A stretch of 55,404 nucleotides of DNA from C7867-001 sp035533615 (GCA_035533615.1 DATLTM010000023.1:1-55404); one strand, 5' to 3'; positions 1-8,792 are shown, counted from the stretch's first letter. Numbers and translations: made by a program. The notes: generated from the letters alone by a model not told the origin.

Positions 1-82
1 GATATAACACTTGCCCCACACCACCCGTGCGCGTGTTAATAGGCAATTTATTTTTTCGCCACTTTGAAATCGGCGAAACTCC

Positions 83-868
83 CTAACTACGAGCTGTGAT
101 TGAATCTTTCTTGAGTTTTTCGAGTGCCCTCACAAATCTAGCTGTAAAATTAAAATATTTTTTGAAGTACTCCGCCGTTTCTGCAGTGCTAATGCCGTCA
201 ATAAAGGCGAAGTCTCTATAGTTCGATCTTATTCTCATGTAATATGGGAAATCAAAAATCGAAACGAGCAAGGTTTTTCTAAGGTAATTGTTGTATTTGA
301 TCTTGTGAGTACTTTTCCGAAGGTTAATACTATTTTTTCTCCTCCAATCTTCCTCTTTGTAGTGGGCTATCTTGCGAAGTGCCATTTTATACATATCAGC
401 TGTTGAAGTTCTGCTGCTAAGATTTGCTCCCGCCGCTACTCTATAATCAAGAATACTACCGTCAAAGACTTGGTTTAGAGTCGGCTCTGAAAACTCAATC
501 TCACCCCTTTGAAGTTTCCTTGTGAACTCGTCAACACAAGAAGAATGACCTGTACGGAAGACATGTTTTTGAGGGTTGAATACGTATTCAATAGTGAGTA
601 GTACGTTGAATATCAGATAATAAGATTTTATAGGTAGCCAAGAAGTAGAAGCGTACGAATAGTCCTCATCAATATTGACGATTGCCAACTCGTCATTCAG
701 AGATTTTTTCGTGAGAGAAATGAGATTATCTTTCTCTCCAATATACGGCAATGCCGCCTTTTTGAGACTGCCATTGTATCGCAGAAGGACACCATCCATC
801 AGGTCGCTAAGACAGCCAATGTAGTTAAAGTGAGTATCGTATGCTTGGCGTTCTGTGCTGTACACCAT
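83..868 (-). CDS. Hypothetical protein of integrative element
   Basis: A 261-residue protein I do not recognise. No signal peptide or clear membrane segment is visible. It is rich in Lys, Arg, Tyr and Phe, and its C-terminal 110 residues read as long amphipathic helices (KMALRKIAHYKEEDW, EYFKKYFNFTARFVRALEKL), vaguely like helical HEPN-type proteins, but no RX4-6H catalytic motif is seen. It lies 20 nt downstream of the next minus-strand gene and probably shares its transcript with it and the XRE regulator. Base composition is clearly more AT-rich than the pilus genes, which fits imported cargo. Function unknown. Confidence 0.7.
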   Translation of the reverse strand: MVYSTERQAYDTHFNYIGCLSDLMDGVLLRYNGSLKKAALPYIGEKDNLISLTKKSLNDELAIVNIDEDYSYASTSWLPIKSYYLIFNVLLTIEYVFNPQKHVFRTGHSSCVDEFTRKLQRGEIEFSEPTLNQVFDGSILDYRVAAGANLSSRTSTADMYKMALRKIAHYKEEDWRRKNSINLRKSTHKIKYNNYLRKTLLVSIFDFPYYMRIRSNYRDFAFIDGISTAETAEYFKKYFNFTARFVRALEKLKKDSITARS

Positions 869-888
869 GTTTTTCGATGAACATTATC

Positions 889-2007
889 TTACGGGGTTTC
901 TTCGTGATAGTCAGTGTAATAGTATTTTTCGTTTTTCTCCTTCTGATCTTTATAGTCAGCAATAGATACAGAGAGGTAATTATTTAGATAGTGGATACTG
1001 TTATCCTTCATCCAACCCGGTTCATAATAAGTATCATCGTCTTTCCGTTTGTATGGGTCGATAAATTTCTCTTCGCCTAAATATTTGAGGCTTTTGCCGT
1101 TAAACTTCTTATATATTTCAAGAAATTTTCCGCTTACTGATGAATCTATCGCAAACTGCGTTTTTAGATAGTTGTAGTTAGCAATTTCAGCGTTAAGTTC
1201 CTTCCAATCTTTTGTGAAATCCTTGGATGGGTCGTTGCTTAGTAATTTTTTATAAGAATCGGTCGCATACATTGAGAGATTTAAGTAATTAGTCGGAAGT
1301 CCTTGAAAAACATACATCAGCGAGAAAGTGGTTATCGTCTCCCAAGTTTTATAGACCGCAAGCCCATCCCTATAGATTTGCGGACTCGTTTCTTTACTGA
1401 AGTTGCCAATCTGCACTTTTATCATCCCGTTTACAACGAGAAATCTTATTCGTATCCCTTCACTAATGTCCTGAAAGAAGCCATCCTCTTTGTCTTCCGC
1501 GTATTCGTACGGAATGAATATTTCGTGAGTGATACTATCGCTAAAATCTACCTGACCATTTTCCCACAAAATATTATTTTTGATGTTGTATTTAACACTT
1601 TCCCACACATACCTTACGCCGCTTTTCTCATCAGTATAATCGTTATCGTTCTTATATTTCTTTTTGTAATTTTCGACTATTTGTTCAACCCATGCTTTTT
1701 TATCTGCGAATTTAAATTCTGCATTTTTACGCCAGATCGGCTTTTTGCCACTTTTTAATTTATCGAACAATGAAGAAACTGAATCGTGGTTTAGAATTGC
1801 CGCCACGTTCATCTTTAACTCAATAGATATGTTGGATTGCCTCTCTACTTCCGAATGACCTATGCCTTCAAACATCTTCGTGAGACTGTACCCAAACAGA
1901 CGCGAAAGAAACCATGTGAATAAAACAAGAGCAATCAAAAAACTGTTTTCGTAAAAGAAGAAAACGCTCGCCGCACCTAATGCAAAAGTGAAGATTTGAG
2001 AAAGCAT
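889..2007 (-). CDS. Hypothetical membrane-anchored protein
   Basis: A 372-residue unknown protein. Residues about 5-35 are hydrophobic (FTFALGAASVFFFYEN, then FLIALVLFTWFLSRLFG), giving one or two N-terminal membrane segments; the rest is hydrophilic and charged with many Lys, Asp and Tyr, probably a cytoplasmic domain. No catalytic motif is recognised. The start lies 4 nt after the stop of the XRE gene, so the three minus-strand genes look like one operon. Low GC supports horizontal origin with the adjacent recombinase. A membrane-anchored defence or exclusion role is possible, but nothing in the sequence proves it. Confidence 0.7.
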   Translation of the reverse strand: MLSQIFTFALGAASVFFFYENSFLIALVLFTWFLSRLFGYSLTKMFEGIGHSEVERQSNISIELKMNVAAILNHDSVSSLFDKLKSGKKPIWRKNAEFKFADKKAWVEQIVENYKKKYKNDNDYTDEKSGVRYVWESVKYNIKNNILWENGQVDFSDSITHEIFIPYEYAEDKEDGFFQDISEGIRIRFLVVNGMIKVQIGNFSKETSPQIYRDGLAVYKTWETITTFSLMYVFQGLPTNYLNLSMYATDSYKKLLSNDPSKDFTKDWKELNAEIANYNYLKTQFAIDSSVSGKFLEIYKKFNGKSLKYLGEEKFIDPYKRKDDDTYYEPGWMKDNSIHYLNNYLSVSIADYKDQKEKNEKYYYTDYHEETP

Positions 2008-2011
2008 ATTG

Positions 2012-2230
2012 TTATTTTATAAAGTAATCAACTGATTTTTTATACACCTTCGCCAACTCTCCCAATTCTACCGCGTCAATTCCGCGTTCGCCCCGCTCGA
2101 TCTTGGAAAGATACGCTTGCGGTTTCCTAAGTCTTTTACCCGCCTCTACTTGAGTTAGTCCTGCTTCAAGGCGAGCTGTGCGGAGCCTTTGTGTTAGTTT
2201 TTGATACTTTGGTAAATACTTTTTCGACAT
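2012..2230 (-). CDS. XRE-family helix-turn-helix regulator
   Basis: A 72-residue single-domain DNA-binding protein of the Cro/C1 type. The HTH is clear: LRTARLEAGLTQVEAGKRL followed by KPQAYLSKIERGERGID, with the usual Q-A-S recognition segment and the ERGERxI turn. It heads the minus-strand cargo operon and is divergent from the serine recombinase. A perfect palindrome at 2261-2283 lies between the two genes and is the natural operator. A -10-like TAGTAT/TATAAC box lies directly upstream of its ATG. It probably represses itself and the recombinase, as small phage or element repressors do. Confidence 0.88.
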   Translation of the reverse strand: MSKKYLPKYQKLTQRLRTARLEAGLTQVEAGKRLRKPQAYLSKIERGERGIDAVELGELAKVYKKSVDYFIK

Positions 2231-2260
2231 AGTTATACTATCACGCTATAGTCGATTGTG

Positions 2261-2283
2261 GAATATACCAGTTTGGTATATTC
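2261..2283. promoter_or_regulatory. 23-bp perfect palindrome, candidate XRE operator
   Basis: Two 10-bp arms (GAATATACCA and TGGTATATTC) around a 3-nt centre GTT. It lies between the divergent XRE gene and the recombinase and contains a TATATT that could be the recombinase -10 box. Binding by the XRE protein is inferred. Confidence 0.7.
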
Positions 2284-2309
2284 TTAATGATGTAAAAATA
2301 CCTTCCCTT

Positions 2310-3980
2310 ATGTCTACCTACTTCCTCTACGCCCGCAAATCTACCGATGTCGAGGACAAGCAAGTCCTCTCGATAGACGCGCAGCTCTCCGAGTTGCGCT
2401 CTCTCGCCAAACACGACGGATTGCAGATTGTGGCGGAGTTCGTGGAGAAGCAGTCCGCCAAGATGCCCGGCCGTCCGGTATTCAACGATATGATCCGGCG
2501 ACTCATCGCAGGAGAAGCACAGGGTATTGTGTGTTGGAAAATTGACCGCCTTGCTCGCAATCCGGTAGACGGCGGCCAGATCAGTTGGCTCTTGCAACAA
2601 AGCGTCATTCAGCACATCCAAACCCACGACCGCAGTTTTCTCCCGGCCGATAACGTGTTGATGATGTCCGTTGAGTTGGGAATGGCGAATCAGTACATCC
2701 GCGACTTGAGCGCGAACACGAAACGCGGACAACGGGAGAAGGCAAGACGCGGCGAGTATCCGGGGCTTGCTCCGTTGGGCTACATAAACAATCCGCGTAC
2801 TAAGCGGGTTGAAGTTGATCGTCGCAAGGCTCCGGCGATACGGGCGGCTTTCGAGCTGTACGCCGAGAATAAGTCTCGTTTCGAGGACATCGCCGCCTTT
2901 CTGTACGAGCGGAGCGTGAGAACCAAGAAGATAAATAAGTCCGGCAGCAGTGGCGACAAACCTTTAAAGAAGGACAGCATCAAGAAGATGCTCACAAACA
3001 TTTTCTACTACGGCCATTTCGAGTATTCCGGAGAGATATACAAAGGCGTGCATACCCCGCTCGTATCCAAGCAGCTTTTCGATAAGGTGCAGGCCGTTTT
3101 AGAACTACGCGGCAGACAACGGCACAAACCCAAGAACGAGCCGCAACCGTTGTGCGGCATCATGCGTTGCGGCGAGTGCGGCGGAATGATAACCGGAGAA
3201 GTCATAACGAAGCACCAGAAGAACGGCAACGTCCACCGATACGTTTACTATCGTTGTACTAAGAAACGCGGCCTATGCTCGCAGTCATATATCCGCGAGG
3301 AGGCATTGAGCGTTCAGCTCTCCGATCTGCTTTCGCTCTACGTTATGCCTACGGATTGGCCGCAAGAGCTATGTCGCATGGCTAACGAGGACGAGCAGAA
3401 AGCCGAGTCCGTTGCCATGACGGCCGTGCAAGAACTCCGAGTGAAGATCGCCCAACTGGACGGCAAGATGAGCCGATTCGTTGATCTCTATTCCGAGCAA
3501 GACATAGACCGCGACACGTTCCTTACCCGCAAGCGTGGCCTGATGTCCGAGCGCAAGTCGGCCGAGGAACAGATCGCCCGACTGGAACATGACGCTACGC
3601 TTTGGCTCCAACCTCTGCGGGATTTCATAAAGGACGCTTCAATGCTGGAGGAAATAGCAAAAACAGACAACCTCCCCTCCAAAAAACTCTCCCTCCAAAA
3701 AATCTTCGGCTCCAACCTTTCCTTACATACGCGCGAAGCGCGCGGCGTGGCTCTACCACAATGGGCTTCACTGCGTGAAGCCCAAAATAATTTTGATAAA
3801 TCTAGTCCTGTCCTATGTATTGCGGATGGGGAGGGATTCGAACCCTCGAGGGGTTGTAACGCCCCTGCCACGTTAGCAGTGTGGTACTTTCGGCCGCTCA
3901 GTCACCCATCCATAAGAAGCAGGGTACCAAATTTAATGTGTGAGAGCGAGGAAGACTATATGTGTTGGACCAGTTTTTGA
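2310..3980 (+). CDS. Large serine recombinase (site-specific integrase)
   Basis: About 556 residues. The N-terminal resolvase domain starts YFLYARKSTD with the nucleophilic Ser at residue 11, followed by IVCWKIDRLARNP and the long helix ELGMANQYIRDLS. A recombinase domain follows (GLAPLGYINNP), then a zinc ribbon (MRCGECGGM, later YYRCTKKRGLC) and a coiled-coil tail. I chose the ATG at 2310 rather than 2256 because the fold begins there. It probably catalyses integration and excision of the element whose cargo is the minus-strand operon to its left. Odd: there is no stop before the host tRNA, and the last ~50 codons run antisense through tRNA-Ser(GCU), so the terminal residues come from target DNA. 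Confidence 0.93.
   Translation: MSTYFLYARKSTDVEDKQVLSIDAQLSELRSLAKHDGLQIVAEFVEKQSAKMPGRPVFNDMIRRLIAGEAQGIVCWKIDRLARNPVDGGQISWLLQQSVIQHIQTHDRSFLPADNVLMMSVELGMANQYIRDLSANTKRGQREKARRGEYPGLAPLGYINNPRTKRVEVDRRKAPAIRAAFELYAENKSRFEDIAAFLYERSVRTKKINKSGSSGDKPLKKDSIKKMLTNIFYYGHFEYSGEIYKGVHTPLVSKQLFDKVQAVLELRGRQRHKPKNEPQPLCGIMRCGECGGMITGEVITKHQKNGNVHRYVYYRCTKKRGLCSQSYIREEALSVQLSDLLSLYVMPTDWPQELCRMANEDEQKAESVAMTAVQELRVKIAQLDGKMSRFVDLYSEQDIDRDTFLTRKRGLMSERKSAEEQIARLEHDATLWLQPLRDFIKDASMLEEIAKTDNLPSKKLSLQKIFGSNLSLHTREARGVALPQWASLREAQNNFDKSSPVLCIADGEGFEPSRGCNAPATLAVWYFRPLSHPSIRSRVPNLMCESEEDYMCWTSF
3762..3784 (+). terminator. Hairpin near element/tRNA junction
   Basis: A perfect 9-bp stem (TGGGCTTCA / TGAAGCCCA) with loop CTGCG, followed by AAATAATTTTG. 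It lies inside the 3' end of the recombinase frame, 39 nt from the tRNA-Ser 3' end, and could terminate recombinase transcription. Confidence 0.5.
3823..3911 (-). tRNA. tRNA-Ser(GCU)
   Basis: Type II tRNA on the minus strand. The acceptor stem GGATGGG/CCCATCC, the anticodon loop CTGCTAA (anticodon GCU), a long variable arm with stem AGGGG/CCCCT and the T-arm GGTTCGAATCC are all present. The discriminator base is G, as usual for serine tRNAs, and CCA is not encoded. Its 3' end faces the serine recombinase, the classical layout of a tRNA-targeting integrative element. Confidence 0.95.
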
Positions 3981-4308
3981 GCGCGCTGACAACAGACTAG
4001 GGTGTCGCGCCGGGGTGGTGATGACATGGCTGTGGAATTCACCATCGGCTTCACGCAGGTATACAGCGAGCGCTTCGAAAAGAATTTACAAAGCACAACT
4101 GTCCATGTGATAACTTAGCCTCGCGTATCGTTGCGCGTACCAGAGCAATTTAAAAGAGGGAGTATAACCGTTTCAGATCTCGTGGCTGATACGAGAAGTT
4201 AGACAACCAGCGCAAGAAATATCTCGTCTGAAATGTTTTGCAGAATGCATTCATCCACATGAAGAGGGAAGAGGGAGTCAAAAAAGCGTGACATGGTATC
4301 ATTCTCGC
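3981..4308. other. Intergenic region before the pilus operon
   Basis: No convincing gene. It holds a short hairpin TCTCGT-7 nt-ACGAGA at 4178-4196, a TATAAC at about 4162 and, at its right end, the pilM -10 box. Confidence 0.5.
4297..4302 (+). promoter_or_regulatory. -10 box of pilM (leaderless)
   Basis: TATCAT ends 6 nt before the pilM ATG at 4309, which would place the transcription start at or next to the A of ATG. Confidence 0.5.
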
Positions 4309-5406
4309 ATGGCATTTCTCGATTCTTTCTTCGTGAAAAAGGAGAAAAGTGTTCTAGGCGTTGATATTGGCTCTTCATCCTTAAAAGTCGTTCAACTGCG
4401 CAAGGATCGCGGGCAGGCAGTGCTCGAGACCTACGGAGAGCTCGCGCTCGGTCCATACGGCGGCTCCGAGGTCGGGCAGGCGACGAATCTTTCCGCGGAG
4501 CAGATATCTGAGACGTTGAAAGATCTCTTGCGTGAAGCGAAAGTAACGACGACAAGCTGCGGCGTCTCGATACCGTTTGCGCGCTCGCTCCTCACACTTG
4601 TCAGTTTGCCATACCGCAAGGATCCGGCAGAACAAAAAACCGTCATCGAGCTCGAAGCTCGCAAGTATATTCCCGTGCCAGTGAGCGAGGTGCAGCTCGA
4701 CTGGTTCATTGTGCCGAAAGGGGATCCTGCGCAATTTGCAGAGAAGGATGCAGAAGGGGCCGCGACTAAACGGGAAACGGTAGAAGTGCTTCTGGTCGCT
4801 GTCCACAATAATGAGCTCGCGCTCCTGCAGCGGGTCGTCGCGAATGCGGGACTCTCTGCAAACTTTTATGAAATTGAAATATTCAGTACCATTCGTGCGG
4901 TAGTTGACGAGCCAGTAAAGCCGGTTATGGTGATTGATGTCGGCGCGGCTTCAACAAAGACGTATGTCATTGAACACGGTGTCGTTGCGCTCTCGCACGC
5001 GATAGGCGCTGGGAGCCAAGACATCACACGCGCCATATCAGTTTCAGACAATCTCTCCATCGCTCGGGCCGAAGTGCTTAAAAAGCAGGAAGGCATTGGC
5101 GGCGCTGACACCAGTGGGAGTACCGAACTCGTTTTCTCGCGTATTTTCTCGGAGGCGCGCCGTGTTCTTATGCAATACGAGACGGCACATAAGAAAGCGA
5201 TCGCCTCTATCGTGCTCACAGGCGGCGGCGGTATCACGAAAGAACTTGGCGCATATGCGAAACGCATCTTCTCAATCGATGTACATGTGGCAAACCCGTT
5301 TATGAAAACCGAAGCCCCGGCTTTTATGCGCCCGGTTCTTGAAGAGATCGGTCCCGAGTTTGCGGTCGCGGTCGGTCTCGCACTTCGGAAGCTTGGAGAG
5401 ACCTGA
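4309..5406 (+). CDS. pilM: Type IV pilus assembly protein PilM
   Basis: A 365-residue actin-like ATPase of the PilM/FtsA fold. The phosphate-1 motif VLGVDIGSSSLKVVQL is near the N-terminus; VMVIDVGAASTKTYVI (phosphate-2) and IVLTGGGGITKEL (adenosine motif) follow. In known systems PilM sits in the cytoplasm and binds the N-terminal tail of PilN, linking the membrane PilN-PilO complex to the motor. It is first in a run of co-directional pilus genes. I chose the ATG at 4309 over a GTG at 4288 because the fold starts there and a -10 box ends 6 nt upstream. Confidence 0.93.
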   Translation: MAFLDSFFVKKEKSVLGVDIGSSSLKVVQLRKDRGQAVLETYGELALGPYGGSEVGQATNLSAEQISETLKDLLREAKVTTTSCGVSIPFARSLLTLVSLPYRKDPAEQKTVIELEARKYIPVPVSEVQLDWFIVPKGDPAQFAEKDAEGAATKRETVEVLLVAVHNNELALLQRVVANAGLSANFYEIEIFSTIRAVVDEPVKPVMVIDVGAASTKTYVIEHGVVALSHAIGAGSQDITRAISVSDNLSIARAEVLKKQEGIGGADTSGSTELVFSRIFSEARRVLMQYETAHKKAIASIVLTGGGGITKELGAYAKRIFSIDVHVANPFMKTEAPAFMRPVLEEIGPEFAVAVGLALRKLGET

Positions 5407-5459
5407 ATAACAGCGAACGTTTTGCACAGATGCTCCGCGCGTTTCTTGCGCGCGTATCG

Positions 5460-5465
5460 TATACT
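5460..5465 (+). promoter_or_regulatory. -10 box before pilN
   Basis: TATACT ends 9 nt before the chosen pilN ATG at 5475. Confidence 0.5.
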
Positions 5466-5474
5466 GGAGAAGAA

Positions 5475-6053
5475 ATGGACCTTCCCCCTACGATTCCGAC
5501 ATCGTTTGTCCCGCAAACGGCATCCGTCTCCGCGCGCCGCTTTCGAAGCGATTTTTCCGGCGCGTTCGCTCTCTTTGCGTACGGGGTTCTCGGTCTTGTT
5601 TTTCTGCTTGCGCTCGGCGTTTTTGCGTACGACCAGATTCTTGCGAACCAGCAGGGGTCAAAGGATGCTGCGCTCTCGAAGGCCGAGGCAGCTATTGACC
5701 CGACGACTGCCACCGACTTCGTGCGGCTGCGCGATCGCCTGAATTCCGCAACGACGCTTCTCACGAACCATGTCGCTTTTTCCGGCTTCTTCACGCTCCT
5801 TGAGACCATCCTGCCGACCACCGTTCGTTTTACCACTTTGCACCTCTCATTCGATAGCGCTGGAAATGCGAGTTTCGACGGCTCCGGCATCGCCAGAAGC
5901 TTCAATGCACTTGCGGCGACATCTGCGGCGTTTGCAGCAGACGGCCGCATAAAGGATGCCATTTTCTCCAACATCGTCATCAATAAGGATAACTCCGTCT
6001 CTTTCTCCATTTCCGCCTCGCTCGACCCCAAGCTCATCGCCTTTTCGCCATGA
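5475..6053 (+). CDS. pilN: Type IV pilus inner-membrane protein PilN
   Basis: About 192 residues. A short cytoplasmic N-terminus, a single membrane helix (ALFAYGVLGLVFLLALGVF at about 30-50), a helical stretch and a ferredoxin-like C-terminal domain fit PilN. It would pair with PilO and hook onto PilM through its N-terminal tail. The stop overlaps the pilO start by 4 nt (ATGA), implying translational coupling. I chose the ATG at 5475; an upstream ATG at 5430 would add 15 residues across the TATACT box. Confidence 0.85.
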   Translation: MDLPPTIPTSFVPQTASVSARRFRSDFSGAFALFAYGVLGLVFLLALGVFAYDQILANQQGSKDAALSKAEAAIDPTTATDFVRLRDRLNSATTLLTNHVAFSGFFTLLETILPTTVRFTTLHLSFDSAGNASFDGSGIARSFNALAATSAAFAADGRIKDAIFSNIVINKDNSVSFSISASLDPKLIAFSP

Positions 6054-6619
6054 ACAGCCGTATCCTGCCATCGCTCGCACTCTTGGTTGCCGTCGGTATA
6101 TTCTTTGCCTACGTGAACCCGACATGGTCCGGTTCGATAGCGGCAAAGCAAGCAACCATCGCCTCCGATGATCAGGCGCTTGCCGCTGCAACCGAATATA
6201 CAAACCAGCAGAATCAGCTCGCTGCAGCGCGCGATGCAATTGATCCCACGGATCTCACTGGGCTCACCACACTCCTTCCCGACTCGGTCGATAACGTCGG
6301 CTTAATCCTGGATTTGAATGCACTTGCTGCGAGCAGCGGACTTTCGCTTTCCAGCGTCGACATTACGTCGAACACCGCTTCGACGGGGTCGACAAATTCT
6401 GGCGCGGTAGTGAGCGCATTGCCAAATCCGGTTGTAAGCCCGGTCGGTTCGGTCGATCTCTCACTCTCCGCCATCGGCACTTACAGTGCCTTCAAAGCCT
6501 TCCTCGGTGCCATAGAGAAAAGCGAACGCCTGCTTGATGTCCAGGATATCGTCATCAAGGGTTCTGATACCGGCGTCTATGGCTACCAGATGACGATACG
6601 CATCTACTGGCTGCGCTGA
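6050..6619 (+). CDS. pilO: Type IV pilus inner-membrane protein PilO
   Basis: A 189-residue protein with an N-terminal membrane segment (ILPSLALLVAVGIFFAYV), a coiled-coil-prone region (residues 25-70, QATIASDDQALAAATEY) and a C-terminal ferredoxin-like domain, matching PilO in size and layout. It should form heterodimers with PilN on the outer face of the membrane and align the pilus machine. Position directly after pilN with a 4-nt overlap supports the call; sequence similarity of this family is weak, so the name rests partly on context. Confidence 0.82.
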   Translation: MNSRILPSLALLVAVGIFFAYVNPTWSGSIAAKQATIASDDQALAAATEYTNQQNQLAAARDAIDPTDLTGLTTLLPDSVDNVGLILDLNALAASSGLSLSSVDITSNTASTGSTNSGAVVSALPNPVVSPVGSVDLSLSAIGTYSAFKAFLGAIEKSERLLDVQDIVIKGSDTGVYGYQMTIRIYWLR

Positions 6620-6641
6620 TCGAGCTTTTATATTCATAAAT

Positions 6642-6989
6642 ATGAAACCAAACACTCTCTATATCATCCTCGCCACGCTCGTTATTGCTGCGGGTGCCTA
6701 CTGGTATTTCTTTACCGGAACGGGGAATCAGCCGCCGCTGTCCGCAAGCGCGGCAGCGAGTCCCGCACAAGTGCAGTTTGAAACCTTGGTCAGCGAGCTC
6801 CAACCAATATCATTCAATACGGACATATTTTCGGATCCACGCTTCAGTGCGCTCGTTGACATTTCGACGCCGATTTCGCCGGAATCTTCAGGACGTCTTG
6901 ATCCGCTCGCGCCATTCTCGAGTAGCGGAGGGACCATCCCGACGGCAAATGGAACCACGACGAAGACATCCGCGCTCGGTGGAAATTAA
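6642..6989 (+). CDS. Small membrane protein of pilus operon
   Basis: A 115-residue protein with an N-terminal membrane helix (LYIILATLVIAAGAYWYFF) and a Ser/Pro/Thr-rich outer part ending in a flexible tail. It occupies the place where PilP is found in diderm pilus operons but lacks a lipobox and any recognisable PilP beta domain; in a single-membrane cell without a secretin a shortened partner of PilN/PilO would make sense. It sits 22 nt after pilO and 3 nt before pilB, so it is surely co-transcribed. Role unproven. Confidence 0.7.
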   Translation: MKPNTLYIILATLVIAAGAYWYFFTGTGNQPPLSASAAASPAQVQFETLVSELQPISFNTDIFSDPRFSALVDISTPISPESSGRLDPLAPFSSSGGTIPTANGTTTKTSALGGN

Positions 6990-6992
6990 GGA

Positions 6993-8765
6993 ATGAATTT
7001 TCTCGGATTTCTTGTTGATAAAGGTCTTCTTCCTGCAAGCGAGCGTGCGAAGATTGAGGCTGAACTCGTTAAAAAGCGTCCGCTTGCCGAGGCGCTTGCC
7101 GATCGCAGTATCTTGCTTCCTGACGCGCTTGCGGCAATGGGCGAGGCATACGGAATTCCTACACGTATATTGGGCGATCCGCCTGCCGACGGAGAGGTAC
7201 TCGGGTACATTCCGATTGATTCGGCCCGCCACTATGGATTCGTGCCTCTTGATATCGTCGACGGCGCGCTCGAGGTCGGTATCACCGATCCCGACAACAT
7301 CGAGTCGATTGATGCTCTGCAATTTATTTCTGGCAAAAGTGGCATGCCCTACAAGATTGTTCTCATTACCAAGGAGGACTTTGATCGCGTCCTTGGCGCA
7401 TATAAGAATATCTCGGGCGAGGTCGGGAGTGCTCTTTCTGAATACGAGACAGTTTCAAAGCCGTCGAGTGGCAGACGGCAGCAATCGGATGCGGGTATCT
7501 CGCCTGAAAGCGCGCCAGTCTCGGGCGATGATTCGCTCAATCTCTCTGGCCAAGAGGATGCACCCGTCACAAAGATCGTCTCCACTATATTACGGTATGC
7601 CATCGAGGGGCGCTCATCTGATGTCCATATCGAGCCGTCCCCCACTAATACTAAGGTTCGTTTTCGTCTGGACGGCGAATTACATACCTCGATCGAACTG
7701 CCGGGCAAGGTGCACGAAGCGGTCGTTGCGCGCATCAAGATCCTCGCAAAATTGCGCCTCGATGAGAAGCGCAAACCTCAGGACGGCCGTTTCTCGGCGA
7801 CCGTCGACAAGCGCCGAGTCGACTTCCGTGTCTCTACCTTTCCGACAGAGTATGGCGAGAAGGTGGAAATGCGTATTCTCGATCGGTCGGCGACAACGAC
7901 GACCTTGGAATCGGTCGGGTTCTCAAGCGTGCAGCTCGCCGGGGTCCGCGAGATGATGAAAGTTCCGTTCGGCATCATTCTTATAGCTGGGCCGACCGGT
8001 TCGGGAAAGTCGACGACTCTTTTCGCAATGCTCTCCGAGACCGATCGCGAGGCGAAAAATGTTGTGTCACTCGAGGATCCGGTTGAATACGAGATTCCAG
8101 GTGTCTCGCAGAGCCAGGTGCGGCCTGAAATCGGCTATGATTTTGCGAATGGACTCCGTTCCATCCTGCGTCAGGATCCAGACATCATCATGGTCGGAGA
8201 AATCCGCGACAAGGAGACGGCCGTACTTGCGGTTCAAGCGGCGCTTACCGGCCACCTCGTATTCTCCACCATCCACACCAATTCCGCTGCCGGCGCGATT
8301 CCACGTCTCATCGATATGGGCGTCGATCCGTTCCTTATCGCTCCGACACTCGTCGCTGTCATCGGGCAGCGACTGGTCCAGAAGCTCTGCCCGGGCGCTG
8401 GCAAACCATTCCCAATCGACGAGAGCATAAAGATGCTGCTCGACCGCGATTTCTCGGACCTGCCTGACACATACCGTCGCGCGTTGCCTCCCTTTAAAGA
8501 GTTCTTCCGCGCGAGTCCCACTGAGGAGTGTCCGAACGGCATCCGAGGTCGTACCGCTGTTTTCGAGATACTGCGTATGAACAAGAATCTTGAACAGGTC
8601 GTATTGAAAAAACCGGTCGAAGAAGATGTGTATACTGCCGCACGATCTGGTGGCATGCTCACGATGCGGGAGGACGCTATCCTGAAAGCGCTTACCGGCG
8701 AGATTCCATTCGAGGAGATCAATACGCTCGGTGGAGAACTTTTCCCCGAAGAGAAGGAGGATTGA
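6993..8765 (+). CDS. pilB: Pilus extension ATPase PilB
   Basis: A 590-residue GspE/PilB-type secretion ATPase. An N-terminal MshEN-like domain (residues 1-150) precedes the ATPase core: Walker A GPTGSGKST, Asp box EDPVEYEIPGVSQ, Walker B IIMVGEIRDKETA and His box STIHTNSAAG. It powers pilin polymerisation at the inner face of the membrane. Odd: the C-terminal tetracysteine zinc site (normally CxxC...CxxC) is reduced to one Cys in each half (KLCPGAGKP and EECPNGIRG), so zinc binding there is doubtful. The gene starts 3 nt after the previous stop. Confidence 0.95.
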   Translation: MNFLGFLVDKGLLPASERAKIEAELVKKRPLAEALADRSILLPDALAAMGEAYGIPTRILGDPPADGEVLGYIPIDSARHYGFVPLDIVDGALEVGITDPDNIESIDALQFISGKSGMPYKIVLITKEDFDRVLGAYKNISGEVGSALSEYETVSKPSSGRRQQSDAGISPESAPVSGDDSLNLSGQEDAPVTKIVSTILRYAIEGRSSDVHIEPSPTNTKVRFRLDGELHTSIELPGKVHEAVVARIKILAKLRLDEKRKPQDGRFSATVDKRRVDFRVSTFPTEYGEKVEMRILDRSATTTTLESVGFSSVQLAGVREMMKVPFGIILIAGPTGSGKSTTLFAMLSETDREAKNVVSLEDPVEYEIPGVSQSQVRPEIGYDFANGLRSILRQDPDIIMVGEIRDKETAVLAVQAALTGHLVFSTIHTNSAAGAIPRLIDMGVDPFLIAPTLVAVIGQRLVQKLCPGAGKPFPIDESIKMLLDRDFSDLPDTYRRALPPFKEFFRASPTEECPNGIRGRTAVFEILRMNKNLEQVVLKKPVEEDVYTAARSGGMLTMREDAILKALTGEIPFEEINTLGGELFPEEKED

Positions 8766-8778
8766 CGCGGAAGCGTAG

Positions 8779-8784
8779 TATACT
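8779..8784 (+). promoter_or_regulatory. -10 box before response regulator
   Basis: TATACT ends 8 nt before the ATG at 8793; it could give an internal, leaderless transcript inside the pilus operon. Confidence 0.5.
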
Positions 8785-8792
8785 ATTTGGCA

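Noticed and set aside
1303..1758. Plus-strand 151-codon frame inside the 372-aa cargo gene
   Set aside because: The Phe/Ile-rich product is what an AT-rich antisense strand gives; the minus-strand gene has a coherent start, length and operon context.
2241..2732. Minus-strand frame over the recombinase start
   Set aside because: Antisense to the resolvase catalytic domain, which has clear motifs; shadow frame.
4199..4555. Long minus-strand open frame across the pilM promoter
   Set aside because: It is antisense to the well-supported pilM gene, has Arg/Ser-rich low-information composition and matches no family; the same holds for minus-strand frames at 5324-6151, 8067-9017 and 51468-52472.
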